Shown one piece after another: positions 52,604-60,656 of a stretch of 64,000 nucleotides of DNA. The position numbers were made by a program, and so were the translations under genes. Positions within the stretch are counted from its first letter, which is position 1. Every line of letters begins with the position of its first letter. This DNA comes from Hyphomicrobiales bacterium (GTDB lineage Bacteria > Pseudomonadota > Alphaproteobacteria > Rhizobiales > Methyloligellaceae). The notes beneath the pieces are model-generated. The model was not told the origin of the DNA. It searched no databases and was given only the letters and a program-made list of their open reading frames with translations. The DNA is taken from NCBI GenBank assembly GCA_028280515.1, contig JANQLP010000077.1:1-64000 (forward strand), written 5' to 3'.

Positions 52604-52927
52604 ATGCCACGGGTGACATTCGTTCTCGCCAACGGTGAACGTCAGACATTTGAAGTGGAAGAGGGCACGACGGTGAAGGACTGCGCACTCGCCAATGCCG
52701 TAGACGGTATCGTCGGGGAGTGCGGCGGAGCAATGATGTGCGGTACGTGCCACGTCTATGTCGATCAGCAGGATATTGAGCGCGCCGGGCCGCCAAAGGA
52801 GGTCGAAGAGGAAATACTCGATGTCGTCGCTGCCGAGAGACGATCTTCGAGTCGTTTGTCATGCCAACTGACTGTTAGCAGCGAGCTTGATGACCTGGTC
52901 GTTCATGTCCCTGAAACTCAGGTTTGA
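52604..52927 (+). CDS. [2Fe-2S] ferredoxin (adrenodoxin/putidaredoxin type)
   Basis: This 107-residue ferredoxin starts at ATG 52604 with GAGGT eight bases upstream. Cysteines 40, 46, 49 and 87 give the C-x5-C-x2-C...C pattern of vertebrate-type [2Fe-2S] ferredoxins that feed bacterial P450s. VTFVLANGERQTFEVEEGTTVKDCALANAVDGIVGECGG and the C-terminal CQLTVSSELDDLVVHVPETQ match the family. It most likely carries electrons from the FAD reductase (46991-48205) to the P450 (42039-43241). Confidence 0.93.
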   Translation: MPRVTFVLANGERQTFEVEEGTTVKDCALANAVDGIVGECGGAMMCGTCHVYVDQQDIERAGPPKEVEEEILDVVAAERRSSSRLSCQLTVSSELDDLVVHVPETQV

Positions 52928-52983
52928 ATGGCCGAACATGACCTGCTTTTCACGGCCGAGCGGAACGATGGAGGAGGGCCGTA

Positions 52984-54138
52984 ATGGACCACGTGTGCCC
53001 GTTGATTGAAGTCTCGGGACCGCCCTATGAGCGCGGTTGCCAATACGGCGAAGCCGCCGCTTTGCGTATTGCCCGAGGCCTGGAACACTATATGGAGCAA
53101 CTCGCTGAAGTTGGCTTCACGCGCGCGCGCATCCATGAGCTCGCCCGAAAATACTTGCCGGTCATGGAGGGGTTCGAGCCTCAATACGTCGTGGAAATGC
53201 GCGGCATCGCTGCGGGCGCCAAGGTTGAGCTTGAAGACATCGCATTTTTGAACGCGAGAACGGAGATCTTGAAGCTCGGCCAGAACGAGCGCCTCCTCAA
53301 CAAACTTGAATTCGATGAGCACACAGATGAATGCACGAGCGCATTGGCGCTCCCCGAGGCGACAGCGACGGACACCGTAATTCACGGCCAAAACTGGGAC
53401 TGGAAGGCTGAATGCGCCGAGTCCTGCGTCGTCCTCCGGATCAAGAGAGACGATGGACCCGACGTGCTGACGTTTACCGAGGCAGGTGGTCTTGCCCGTT
53501 CAGGAATGAACTCGGCCGGAATCGCGGTGACGGCGAACTACCTTGATTGCGATCGCGACTATCGTTCAGTTGGTGCGCCGTTGTTGCTTGCCCGCCGAAA
53601 AATGCTCGAGGCATCCCATCTGGCGCTGATAAACAGAGTTGTCTACACGACACGCCGTTCCGGTTCCAACAACCTGATGATCAGTCACATTGGCGGTGTC
53701 GCATACGACTTCGAGTGCGCGCCCGACGAAGTTTTCATGACGCTGCCGGAAAACGGAATCTTGACCCACGCAAACCACTGGGAATCTCCGGCCGCACAGG
53801 CGAGCGTTCGCGAAATGGGCATGGCCAGCACACCGGACAGTCTCGTCCGAGGCCTCCGCATGAAACAGTTGCTCCAGGACCAGCGCGGGAAGCTCACGCG
53901 TGAGTCCTTCAAGGCCGCTCTTCTGGACGACTATCAGTATCCGTACAGCATTTGCCGGCCGCCGAGGGCGTCATTCACCATGAGCGCGAGCGCGACTGTC
54001 GCGTCAATCGTTATGGAGCCGGCGAAAGGCGAGATGGACCTCGCCATCATGCCGGCGCTCAACCCCAAATACACGCAATATGGATTGCAGATGGATCATG
54101 TGGAGATGCTGGCAGACAGCGAGGCGCGCGCGTCCTAG
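52984..54138 (+). CDS. C45 family autoproteolytic acyltransferase/hydrolase
   Basis: This 384-residue protein of the acyl-CoA:6-aminopenicillanic-acid acyltransferase (peptidase C45) group belongs to the Ntn hydrolases, which self-cleave to expose an N-terminal cysteine. The expected nucleophile is C117 in TDECTSAL. Upstream ERGCQYGEAAA and AGAKVELEDIAFLNARTEIL, and downstream GQNWDWKAE, AGGLARSGMNSAGIAVTANYL and LTHANHWESP, are all family landmarks. Members cleave or transfer amide-linked acyl groups. No signal peptide is present. In this island it may hydrolyse the imported amide. Confidence 0.9.
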   Translation: MDHVCPLIEVSGPPYERGCQYGEAAALRIARGLEHYMEQLAEVGFTRARIHELARKYLPVMEGFEPQYVVEMRGIAAGAKVELEDIAFLNARTEILKLGQNERLLNKLEFDEHTDECTSALALPEATATDTVIHGQNWDWKAECAESCVVLRIKRDDGPDVLTFTEAGGLARSGMNSAGIAVTANYLDCDRDYRSVGAPLLLARRKMLEASHLALINRVVYTTRRSGSNNLMISHIGGVAYDFECAPDEVFMTLPENGILTHANHWESPAAQASVREMGMASTPDSLVRGLRMKQLLQDQRGKLTRESFKAALLDDYQYPYSICRPPRASFTMSASATVASIVMEPAKGEMDLAIMPALNPKYTQYGLQMDHVEMLADSEARAS

Positions 54139-54199
54139 GCCTGTCATTTCGTCCGCATATGCGACGTTCCCACCCGTTAAACCGAAAAGAGCTGAGAGC

Positions 54200-55363
54200 A
54201 TGGATTTCCGATTGAACGCAGAACAATCGATTTTCAGAGACATGGTCCACAAATTCGCCGAGGCAGAGCTCAGCGAACATGCCGTTGAGAGGGCCAACTC
54301 TTCGAGATTTCCATGGGATGTCGCCGAAAAGGCCGCGAGCGCCGGACTGATGGGGATTACGGTCCCGGAGGAGCACGGCGGGATCGGCGGTACCCTTGTG
54401 GACGCCATTGTCGCCATACAAGCGGTCGCAAAATACTGTCCGCGGAGCGCCGACGTTGTGCAGGTCGGCAACTTCGGTGCGTTGCGCACTTTCGTCGAAT
54501 ACTCAACCGACGAGCAGAAGAAGAGATTTCTGCCGGATCTTCTTGCCGGCCGTTCCGTTATGGCCGTTGGCATGACCGAGCCCGATGCTGGATCGGCGGT
54601 CACCGACATCAAGACCACTGCGGTGAAGGATGGCACCGGTTACAAGGTCAACGGAACAAAGATATTCGGCACCCATAGCGGCGAAGCGAACGTATTTCTC
54701 ATCTATGTTCGATTTGGCGAGGGTGTGAGCGGCATTGGAACCGTACTGGTTGAACGAGATACACCGGGATTCGAAATCGGAAAACCGTCCGCGTTCATGA
54801 ACGGTGAGCATTGGTCACAGCTCTATTTTGACGATTGTCTCGTTCCGGAAGAGAACGTGGTTCTTGGGATGGGCGGCTTCAAGAAACAAATCAGCGGGTT
54901 CAATGTTGAACGGCTCGGTAATGCGGCGCGCGCAGTCGCATTGGGTCGGCACGCATTCGAAAAGGCACGCGACTATGCACTCGAGCGCCACCAGTTCGGG
55001 CGGCCGCTCTGCGAGTTTCAGGGAGTCCAATGGAAGTTCGCCGATATGGAGGTCAAGCTTCGCGGCGCGCAGAGCCTTCTGATGGAGGCGGCTCATAATG
55101 CCGGTGACGGGCTGCCCTCGGCACAGGATACGGCAATCGCGAAACTGGCTTGCAACGAGGCCGGTTTCTTCGCCGCCAACGAGGCAATGCAGGTTATGGG
55201 CGGCCTCGGTTTCAGCGAAGAGAGCATCGTTCAATACTGTTTCCGGCGGACGCGCGGCTGGATGATTGCGGGCGGATCGGTCGAGATTCTCAAGAATCGG
55301 ATTGCGGAAGGTGTTTTCGAGCGCCGGTTCTCGCAGAGGCCGCCGAAGTGCAAGACCAATTAG
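54200..55363 (+). CDS. acyl-CoA dehydrogenase family protein
   Basis: This 387-residue FAD-dependent acyl-CoA dehydrogenase starts at ATG 54200 (MDFRLNAEQSIFRDMVHKFAE). The fold is complete: MTEPDAGSAVTDIKT (about 128-142), the FAD-binding FGRPLCEFQGVQWKFADMEV and QVMGGLGFSEESIVQYCFRRTRG. The loop where many members have YEG with the catalytic glutamate reads MIAGGSVEILKNRIAE, so the base must lie elsewhere (as in isovaleryl-CoA dehydrogenase-like members) or the chemistry differs. It is the last plus-strand gene of the island and probably introduces a double bond in the CoA-activated intermediate. Confidence 0.9.
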   Translation: MDFRLNAEQSIFRDMVHKFAEAELSEHAVERANSSRFPWDVAEKAASAGLMGITVPEEHGGIGGTLVDAIVAIQAVAKYCPRSADVVQVGNFGALRTFVEYSTDEQKKRFLPDLLAGRSVMAVGMTEPDAGSAVTDIKTTAVKDGTGYKVNGTKIFGTHSGEANVFLIYVRFGEGVSGIGTVLVERDTPGFEIGKPSAFMNGEHWSQLYFDDCLVPEENVVLGMGGFKKQISGFNVERLGNAARAVALGRHAFEKARDYALERHQFGRPLCEFQGVQWKFADMEVKLRGAQSLLMEAAHNAGDGLPSAQDTAIAKLACNEAGFFAANEAMQVMGGLGFSEESIVQYCFRRTRGWMIAGGSVEILKNRIAEGVFERRFSQRPPKCKTN

Positions 55364-55522
55364 GGCAGGGCGCGGGGTTGTCTGGAGCAAATTCTGGCAT
55401 CTGGTGCTGAACGGTCAGTTCAAATGCGTTTCCGCAATATCAACCCAGTCTTGCAACACACGCTCACTTCACAGACCTGCGGACCAAGTCGAGGGCGTCA
55501 TATGCACTGCTTTTGATCGGTG

Positions 55523-56389
55523 CTATCCCGCGCCGTCCCGTTCGTTGCGGTGCTCGATAAGAGTCCTGGACAAGAAGCTCTTTACCGCTGGAAGAACGCT
55601 CAGCCGATCATGCGAGACGCCTTGCACGACGTCCAGCGAGACGGATATTCCCGCGGACCGGAATGACTGTGCCAGCGCTGTCAGACGGTCGATCCGTGTT
55701 TCGCCGGCGTCATTTGCGCCATCCATATAATAGAGCGATCCCGGCTTATGCGTGATCTCCCAGGTTTCCAAATCCAGCGCGCCGACCACCATCTGCACCG
55801 GCAGGTCCTTCAATGCCGCGAGGTTCAGCTTGCTGCCGAATTTGGACTCCAGATCACGGACCCCCACCCACCAGTCCCTGGTCTCGTCGAGCAGGGTCAC
55901 CGAGCCGGGCGCACCTATCGAAACGGCCCAAAGGTGCTCCGGCTGGAGGATCGCAAACCGGTGCGCGAAGTGCCCGCCACCGGAATATCCGAAGAGAGCA
56001 AACCGCGACCAATCCCGCCCATATTTGGCGCTGGCCTCCGCAATCATTGCCAGGAGCAGTCGATCGTACCGCAGCTCATTTTCGATCATGTATTTGTAGC
56101 CGGACCGGTGACCATCGCCCATGACATTGGCCGGGAAGATCGGGCAAAACACGGCGCAGCTGTGAAACTCGGCAAAGTCGATAAAGGCCTGACGGAATTC
56201 AAAGGCAGATGTACGCCCGGTGCCGTGAACGGCAACGACCAACTCGACAGAACCGGCCTCGTCGACCGCCTGCGGCACATAAAGCATGTAATGAAACCGC
56301 GGATCACAACTCGCAGCGAAGATTGTCGTCTCGCCGAGATCATAGAGCTGCCGCGAACGCTCTACGGCTTCACCAACCAGTTCGTCCAT
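55523..56389 (-). CDS. alpha/beta hydrolase
   Basis: This 288-residue alpha/beta-hydrolase-fold protein has the nucleophile elbow GYSGGG at about 154-159, a preceding VVAVHGTGRTSAFEFRQAFIDFA (oxyanion region) and a GVSHD near residue 263 with the probable catalytic histidine. The acid may be the aspartate in VVGALDLETWE. It has no signal peptide. It faces the island on the opposite strand with 159 bp between stops, and probably belongs to it as an esterase, amidase or carbon-carbon hydrolase. The substrate is unknown. Confidence 0.82.
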   Translation of the reverse strand: MDELVGEAVERSRQLYDLGETTIFAASCDPRFHYMLYVPQAVDEAGSVELVVAVHGTGRTSAFEFRQAFIDFAEFHSCAVFCPIFPANVMGDGHRSGYKYMIENELRYDRLLLAMIAEASAKYGRDWSRFALFGYSGGGHFAHRFAILQPEHLWAVSIGAPGSVTLLDETRDWWVGVRDLESKFGSKLNLAALKDLPVQMVVGALDLETWEITHKPGSLYYMDGANDAGETRIDRLTALAQSFRSAGISVSLDVVQGVSHDRLSVLPAVKSFLSRTLIEHRNERDGAG

Positions 56390-56706
56390 TGAAGATACCT
56401 ACAGCAAACCAGGGTTCGAATGATGCGTTTATCACATCAGCACGGACGAAACCCACTAAGGACAAACAATAAGCAGGGCAGGGAACGGCCACAGAGGTTT
56501 GGTCGCTCCAATCGCCCGGTCTGTATGCTCCGCTTGCACCTGGAATTTCGACGGGTCTGACATGGGCCCGGGTGGATACAAATGGACCGGCGTCATGGAC
56601 GCAGATGCCACAAATGCCGCGAAATCGAGCGGTGGTTCTGCGGACGCTCGCCGATTTCCGCTGACGATCCGAAGCAGGCGATGGCCTTGCCGGATTGTTG
56701 GCTCGC
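56390..56706. other. intergenic region between the hydrolase and ureohydrolase genes
   Basis: These 317 bp hold the promoter side of the alpha/beta hydrolase (minus) and the end of the BMP operon. An 84-codon minus-strand frame (56456-56710), whose GTG overlaps the ureohydrolase stop, has no recognisable domain, so I do not call it a gene. No terminator hairpin with a T-run is evident. Confidence 0.4.
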
Positions 56707-57672
56707 TCACCCGGAGTTCTGCCTGCAGTGCAGCACGCGACCGATTGTGTTCATCAGCAGTTGCGCCGCCAGGATTGCTGTCGTGCCGGTTGGATCGTAG
56801 TCCGGTGCAACTTCAACGAGATCGATGCCGACGATTTCGCCGCGTTTGGCGAGGCCATCGATCAGTTCAAGGACCTCGTAATAGAGGAAACCGCCGTGGC
56901 TTGGCGTGCCGGTGCCCGGAGCGATCGAGGGGTCGAAACCGTCAATGTCGACTGTGAGATAGTAGCGCTTGCCTTCCGGAATACGCTCCAGAACGGAGGC
57001 GACGCCGATCTTGCGGAACTGCCTTACCGAAATGATGTCGGATCCCATTTTGCGTGCATCTTCGTACCCTTCGCGGGCGGTAGATGACACATTGCGAATA
57101 CCGATTTGGGTAAGACCGGAAACGTACGCTTTCTCCGCCGCGCGGCGCATGGGGTTGCCATGACCGCGGGTGACACCATGCCGTTCATCAACGAAATCCA
57201 GGTGCGCATCCACCTGAACGAGGTGTATCGGGCCCTGGTCGTCGAACGCTTCTATACAAGGGATATTTACCGAATGATCGCCGCCAAGGACCACGGGAAG
57301 CGCGCCGGCAGCGAGCGCGGTGCGCACGGCGAGTTCAATGTTCGCGTGACTCTTGAGTGTATCGGTATGCACAATATCCGCATCGCCGATATCGACGATA
57401 CGAACCTCGTCGGACGGCAGGTAGGTCACGTCGTCTTCATGGTCATAGGCGCCACCGTGGCCAAATGAAAACAACGTAGACGCTTCCCGGATTGCGCGCG
57501 GACCAAACCGTGCCCCGGCGCGCCATTGGGTTCCGAAGTCAAACGGTGCGCCAATCACCGCGACATCGGCATCGATCGCGTCCCAGTTTTCGACATACGG
57601 GTACTTGCCGAAGGTGCTGATGCCGACAAACGGAAGATTGAGACGGCCTGACTCATATCCATGCGTGGACAT
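56707..57672 (-). CDS. ureohydrolase of the agmatinase/arginase family (second copy type)
   Basis: This 321-residue protein starts at ATG 57672, nine bases after GAGG; an ATG five codons earlier lacks a site. The binuclear metal ligands are complete: H133 in GGDHSVN, D155/H157/D159 in QVDAHLDF, D242/D244 in TVDIDGFDPSIAPGTGTPSHGG. It should release urea from a guanidino compound. It is only distantly similar to the tct-linked ureohydrolase (14349-15296), so the two probably have different substrates. It is the last gene of the BMP-importer operon, 11 bp after the deacetylase. Confidence 0.88.
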   Translation of the reverse strand: MSTHGYESGRLNLPFVGISTFGKYPYVENWDAIDADVAVIGAPFDFGTQWRAGARFGPRAIREASTLFSFGHGGAYDHEDDVTYLPSDEVRIVDIGDADIVHTDTLKSHANIELAVRTALAAGALPVVLGGDHSVNIPCIEAFDDQGPIHLVQVDAHLDFVDERHGVTRGHGNPMRRAAEKAYVSGLTQIGIRNVSSTAREGYEDARKMGSDIISVRQFRKIGVASVLERIPEGKRYYLTVDIDGFDPSIAPGTGTPSHGGFLYYEVLELIDGLAKRGEIVGIDLVEVAPDYDPTGTTAILAAQLLMNTIGRVLHCRQNSG

Positions 57673-57683
57673 CTTGAGGTTCC

Positions 57684-58628
57684 TCATGAGCTGAAAGGTG
57701 AGTTGACTTGGACGGGTCCGGAATAAGGAGGAGTGGCGACTGTGCGGGGTGTGTATGCCCCCGACGCAATGACTGAATTGACGTGAGCGGCGATCTCTTC
57801 CATCGGTGCGAACCAGACATCACCCCGGTCCAGCACGGACTCAAGAAATTCCGCCATGATTGCCCATCGGGACAGGCGTCCGGTGGCAAACGGGTGGAGG
57901 ACCGGTACCCACAATCCGCCATAACGGTACGCCGCCTCGAATTCTTCCGTGAAGATCTGAAGTCCGGCGCTCGGGGCACGGACCGGCATCATGTAGTCCA
58001 GATCCATGGACTGGACATATTGGGGCCAGTCGTCGAGGCCCCAATGGGACGGCAGTTCGACAAGTCGCCCGGCCTTGGATGTAATGAGATACGGGACATC
58101 GTCGCCCATGAGTGAGGCGTCGTAGAGGAACTGGCGGTCGATGAGCAGATCGAGTGATTGATCGGAAAAATTGTAAAGCGGAGCCCGCCAGCCCCTCGGC
58201 GCGGCGCCGGTCGTTCTCTTGATGACGTCGATTGCGCGATCGAGCCAGGATGCCTGGTCTTCGCGGCTCTGGCACCTTGGATTTTCGTGCAAATAGCCAT
58301 GATGCCCGATCTCATGCCCGCCTTTCAGCATCAGCTCGATGGCTTCCGGATATCGTTCAATGCACCATGCGGGCACGAAGAATGTCTGCCGGATGCCGAG
58401 CTTGCGATAGGTCTCGACAATTCGCGGGACCGCCACGTCCGGCCCGTATTGCAGCATCGAAATCGCCGAAACGCGCGTATATCCGTCTTCGGGATGCTCG
58501 AGATGGATCAAGCTGTCTGCATCCATGTCGAATGTCACGCAACAGGCGCACTTCGCACCATCCGGCCATGGGACCGGGTTGGCAATCATGCGCTGCGAGG
58601 ATTGTTCGCTATTTTCCGCCTCTGACAT
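57684..58628 (-). CDS. polysaccharide deacetylase (NodB-fold) family protein, metal site intact
   Basis: This 314-residue cytoplasmic NodB-fold amidohydrolase has ATG 58628 after GGGAAG and overlaps the permease end by 20 bp. The longer frame upstream lies inside the permease gene. Metal and catalytic residues are present: D34/D36 in VTFDMDAD, H110/H114 in GHHGYLHE, GWRAPLYNFSD and VLHPFATG. A four-cysteine-like patch CACC at 27-30 precedes the first motif. Relatives include peptidoglycan-deacetylase-like and PuuE allantoinase-like enzymes. Between a nucleoside-type importer and a ureohydrolase it probably opens a C-N bond in the imported compound. Confidence 0.88.
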   Translation of the reverse strand: MSEAENSEQSSQRMIANPVPWPDGAKCACCVTFDMDADSLIHLEHPEDGYTRVSAISMLQYGPDVAVPRIVETYRKLGIRQTFFVPAWCIERYPEAIELMLKGGHEIGHHGYLHENPRCQSREDQASWLDRAIDVIKRTTGAAPRGWRAPLYNFSDQSLDLLIDRQFLYDASLMGDDVPYLITSKAGRLVELPSHWGLDDWPQYVQSMDLDYMMPVRAPSAGLQIFTEEFEAAYRYGGLWVPVLHPFATGRLSRWAIMAEFLESVLDRGDVWFAPMEEIAAHVNSVIASGAYTPRTVATPPYSGPVQVNSPFSS

Positions 58629-59547
58629 ATTTCTTCCCGATTGCTGACGGGGGCCGCACCTTGCCGGCGAAGAGCACCAGTGCAAGGAACGACGCCACAA
58701 ATGGCACCATCGAAAAAAGCTGATACGGCACTTCCGGACTGTTGAACTGAAGCCGCAGTTGCAATGCGTCGGTAAGTCCGAAGAAAACGCAGGCCAGCAA
58801 CGCGCCAACCGGATTCCATCGGCCCAGAATAAGGGCGGCGAGCGCGATGAAACCCTTGCCCGCGCTCATATGCTCCGTGAACACGAATACCTGGCTGAGC
58901 ACCAGATAGCATCCGCCAAGACCGGCCAGCATGCAGCTTGCCATCACGCAGGCCACGCGCACGCCGGGGACGGAAATGCCTGCACTGTCCGCCGCGACAG
59001 GAAAGTCGCCGATTGCCCGGATGTTCAGGCCCCATGGCGTCTTGTAAAGGAGCCACCACGCCAGGGGCACGGTCACATACATGAGGTATGTCAGAAAATC
59101 CTGTTTGAACAATACAGGACCGAGAACGGGAATAGCGGACAAGCCCGGAATAGCGATGGGGTGAAATCCGGGCAATGTCGAAGTCGCGTCGGCACCCAGA
59201 ATGAGACGTGCCAGATATGACGTCATCCCGATCATCAGAATGTTGATGGCGATACCGGCAACGAGTTGGTTGATTCCGAGACCGACCGCGAGTCCGGCGA
59301 GAATCATGCCCGCGCATGCGGCCACCGCGATCCCGAGGAAGAGGCCGCCGACCGGTGTTCCCGACAGGAACGCACCCACCGCGGCGCCAAATGCTCCGGC
59401 CAGGATGCAGCCTTCGAGTGAGATGTTGAACACGCCCGCGCGCTCCGCAAGAACGCCGCCAACTGCGGCGAAAATGATCGGTATGGACAGCCGGAGACTC
59501 GTGGAGAGGAAGTCGGTCAACGCTTGGGTGTCCAGCAGAAAGTCCAT
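58609..59547 (-). CDS. ABC transporter permease, BMP/simple-sugar type (second subunit)
   Basis: This 312-residue RbsC/YufQ-like permease begins MDFLLDTQALTDFLSTSLRLSIPIIFAAVGGVLAERAGVFNISLEGCILAGAFGAAVG, the GxFNIxxEG motif of nucleoside-type importers. AALILGRWNPVGALLACVFFGLTDALQLRLQ is also typical. It is adjacent to the first permease (stop and start share one base) and forms the channel with it. Confidence 0.93.
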   Translation of the reverse strand: MDFLLDTQALTDFLSTSLRLSIPIIFAAVGGVLAERAGVFNISLEGCILAGAFGAAVGAFLSGTPVGGLFLGIAVAACAGMILAGLAVGLGINQLVAGIAINILMIGMTSYLARLILGADATSTLPGFHPIAIPGLSAIPVLGPVLFKQDFLTYLMYVTVPLAWWLLYKTPWGLNIRAIGDFPVAADSAGISVPGVRVACVMASCMLAGLGGCYLVLSQVFVFTEHMSAGKGFIALAALILGRWNPVGALLACVFFGLTDALQLRLQFNSPEVPYQLFSMVPFVASFLALVLFAGKVRPPSAIGKKYVRGGK

Positions 59548-60656
59548 CAGGGCTGCCTCCCTGCACGATTTGCTTCAAGCTCATCGAGCGTGTCGTCAAG
59601 CATGCGCCGACGCTTGAGGAAGGCGGTCCAGTATGACCGGTTGTAGGTGAACGCCAAGCTAGCGGCCACGAATATGATGACCAGTCCCTGGATGGCTTCG
59701 ATGACGGTGGTTTCCAGTCCGACAGCGCGTTGCATCACAAGCGCTCCGGCCTTGAGCCCACTCAGGAAAAACGCCGACAGTGGCGCGAGAATGGGGTTCA
59801 ACAACGCCAGAAACGCAACAACGATACCGTCAAATCCGTATCCCGGCGAAAACAGATGGTACAGGCGGTACTTCAGGCCGAGCACCTCGAATGTCCCGGC
59901 CAGTCCGCCAATCGCGCCAGCTGCGAACATTGTGATGACCAGCGTGCGACGCACCTTGATGCCCGCATAACGTGCGCCTTGCGGATTGTGTCCGATGGTA
60001 TCGAGCGCAAACCCCACGGTGGTGAAACGAAAGGTGAGATATGTGGCTATAGCCAGGATCAGGGCGAACACCACACCCGCATGTGCATCCGTTCCGGGCA
60101 TGATCCAGGGCAGCCACAGGTGCTCGCCGATCTCGTTAGAATAGGGATATGGCGCGCCCTCCTGCATAAGCGGGCCACCGGCGACATAGCTGACGATGTT
60201 TATCGCAATGAAGTTGAGCAGAATGGTGATGATGACTTCGTTGATGCCGCGATATGCCTTCAGATAGCCCGGAATCAAACCCCAAAGTCCGCCACCCAAA
60301 GCGCCTGCGAGAATACAGAGAGGTATATGGATGAAGCCGGGCATGGCTGGCAGAAGAAGCGCTGCGAGGACCGAAAACAGCCCGCCCATGTAGATCTGAC
60401 CTTCTGCACCGATGTTGAGCAACCCGGCACGCAGGGGGATAATCACGGCAAGGCCGGCAAGAAGAATGGGCGATGTTTTCACCAGCGTTCCGGCGAGGCC
60501 GTAATAGTCGATGAAGGCACCGGTAAACAGGGCCTGATAGGCGTCGAGCGGGTTCACCCCGGCAACGGCGATGAGACCCGCGCCAACAAACAGCGCGAGC
60601 AGGACGGCCCAGACCGGCCGGAGAATGTACAGGGTTCGGATCGCGTCGAGCATCAT
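59547..60656 (-). CDS. ABC transporter permease, BMP/simple-sugar type (first subunit)
   Basis: This 369-residue YufP-like permease shows LVKTSPILLAGLAVIIPLRAGLLNIGAEGQIYMGGLF (about 58-94), the family's RAGLLNIGAEGQ motif, and GINEVIITILLNFIAINIVSYV. The ATG overlaps the stop of the ATPase gene (ATGA). About ten hydrophobic segments are apparent. Family members import purine nucleosides and related compounds with a BMP-type receptor. Confidence 0.93.
   Translation of the reverse strand: MMLDAIRTLYILRPVWAVLLALFVGAGLIAVAGVNPLDAYQALFTGAFIDYYGLAGTLVKTSPILLAGLAVIIPLRAGLLNIGAEGQIYMGGLFSVLAALLLPAMPGFIHIPLCILAGALGGGLWGLIPGYLKAYRGINEVIITILLNFIAINIVSYVAGGPLMQEGAPYPYSNEIGEHLWLPWIMPGTDAHAGVVFALILAIATYLTFRFTTVGFALDTIGHNPQGARYAGIKVRRTLVITMFAAGAIGGLAGTFEVLGLKYRLYHLFSPGYGFDGIVVAFLALLNPILAPLSAFFLSGLKAGALVMQRAVGLETTVIEAIQGLVIIFVAASLAFTYNRSYWTAFLKRRRMLDDTLDELEANRAGRQP

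Noticed and set aside
56409-56420. GGGTTCGAATG resembling a tRNA T-loop
   Set aside because: Flanking bases do not form a T-stem, acceptor stem or anticodon arm.
56456-56710. 84-codon minus-strand frame starting with a GTG that overlaps the ureohydrolase stop
   Set aside because: The overlap is suggestive of coupling, but the translation has no recognisable motif and lacks supporting codon pattern; left unannotated.
58586-59599. 337-codon frame on the same strand as the second BMP permease
   Set aside because: Frame-shifted shadow of the permease at 58609-59547, arginine-rich and without membrane segments.
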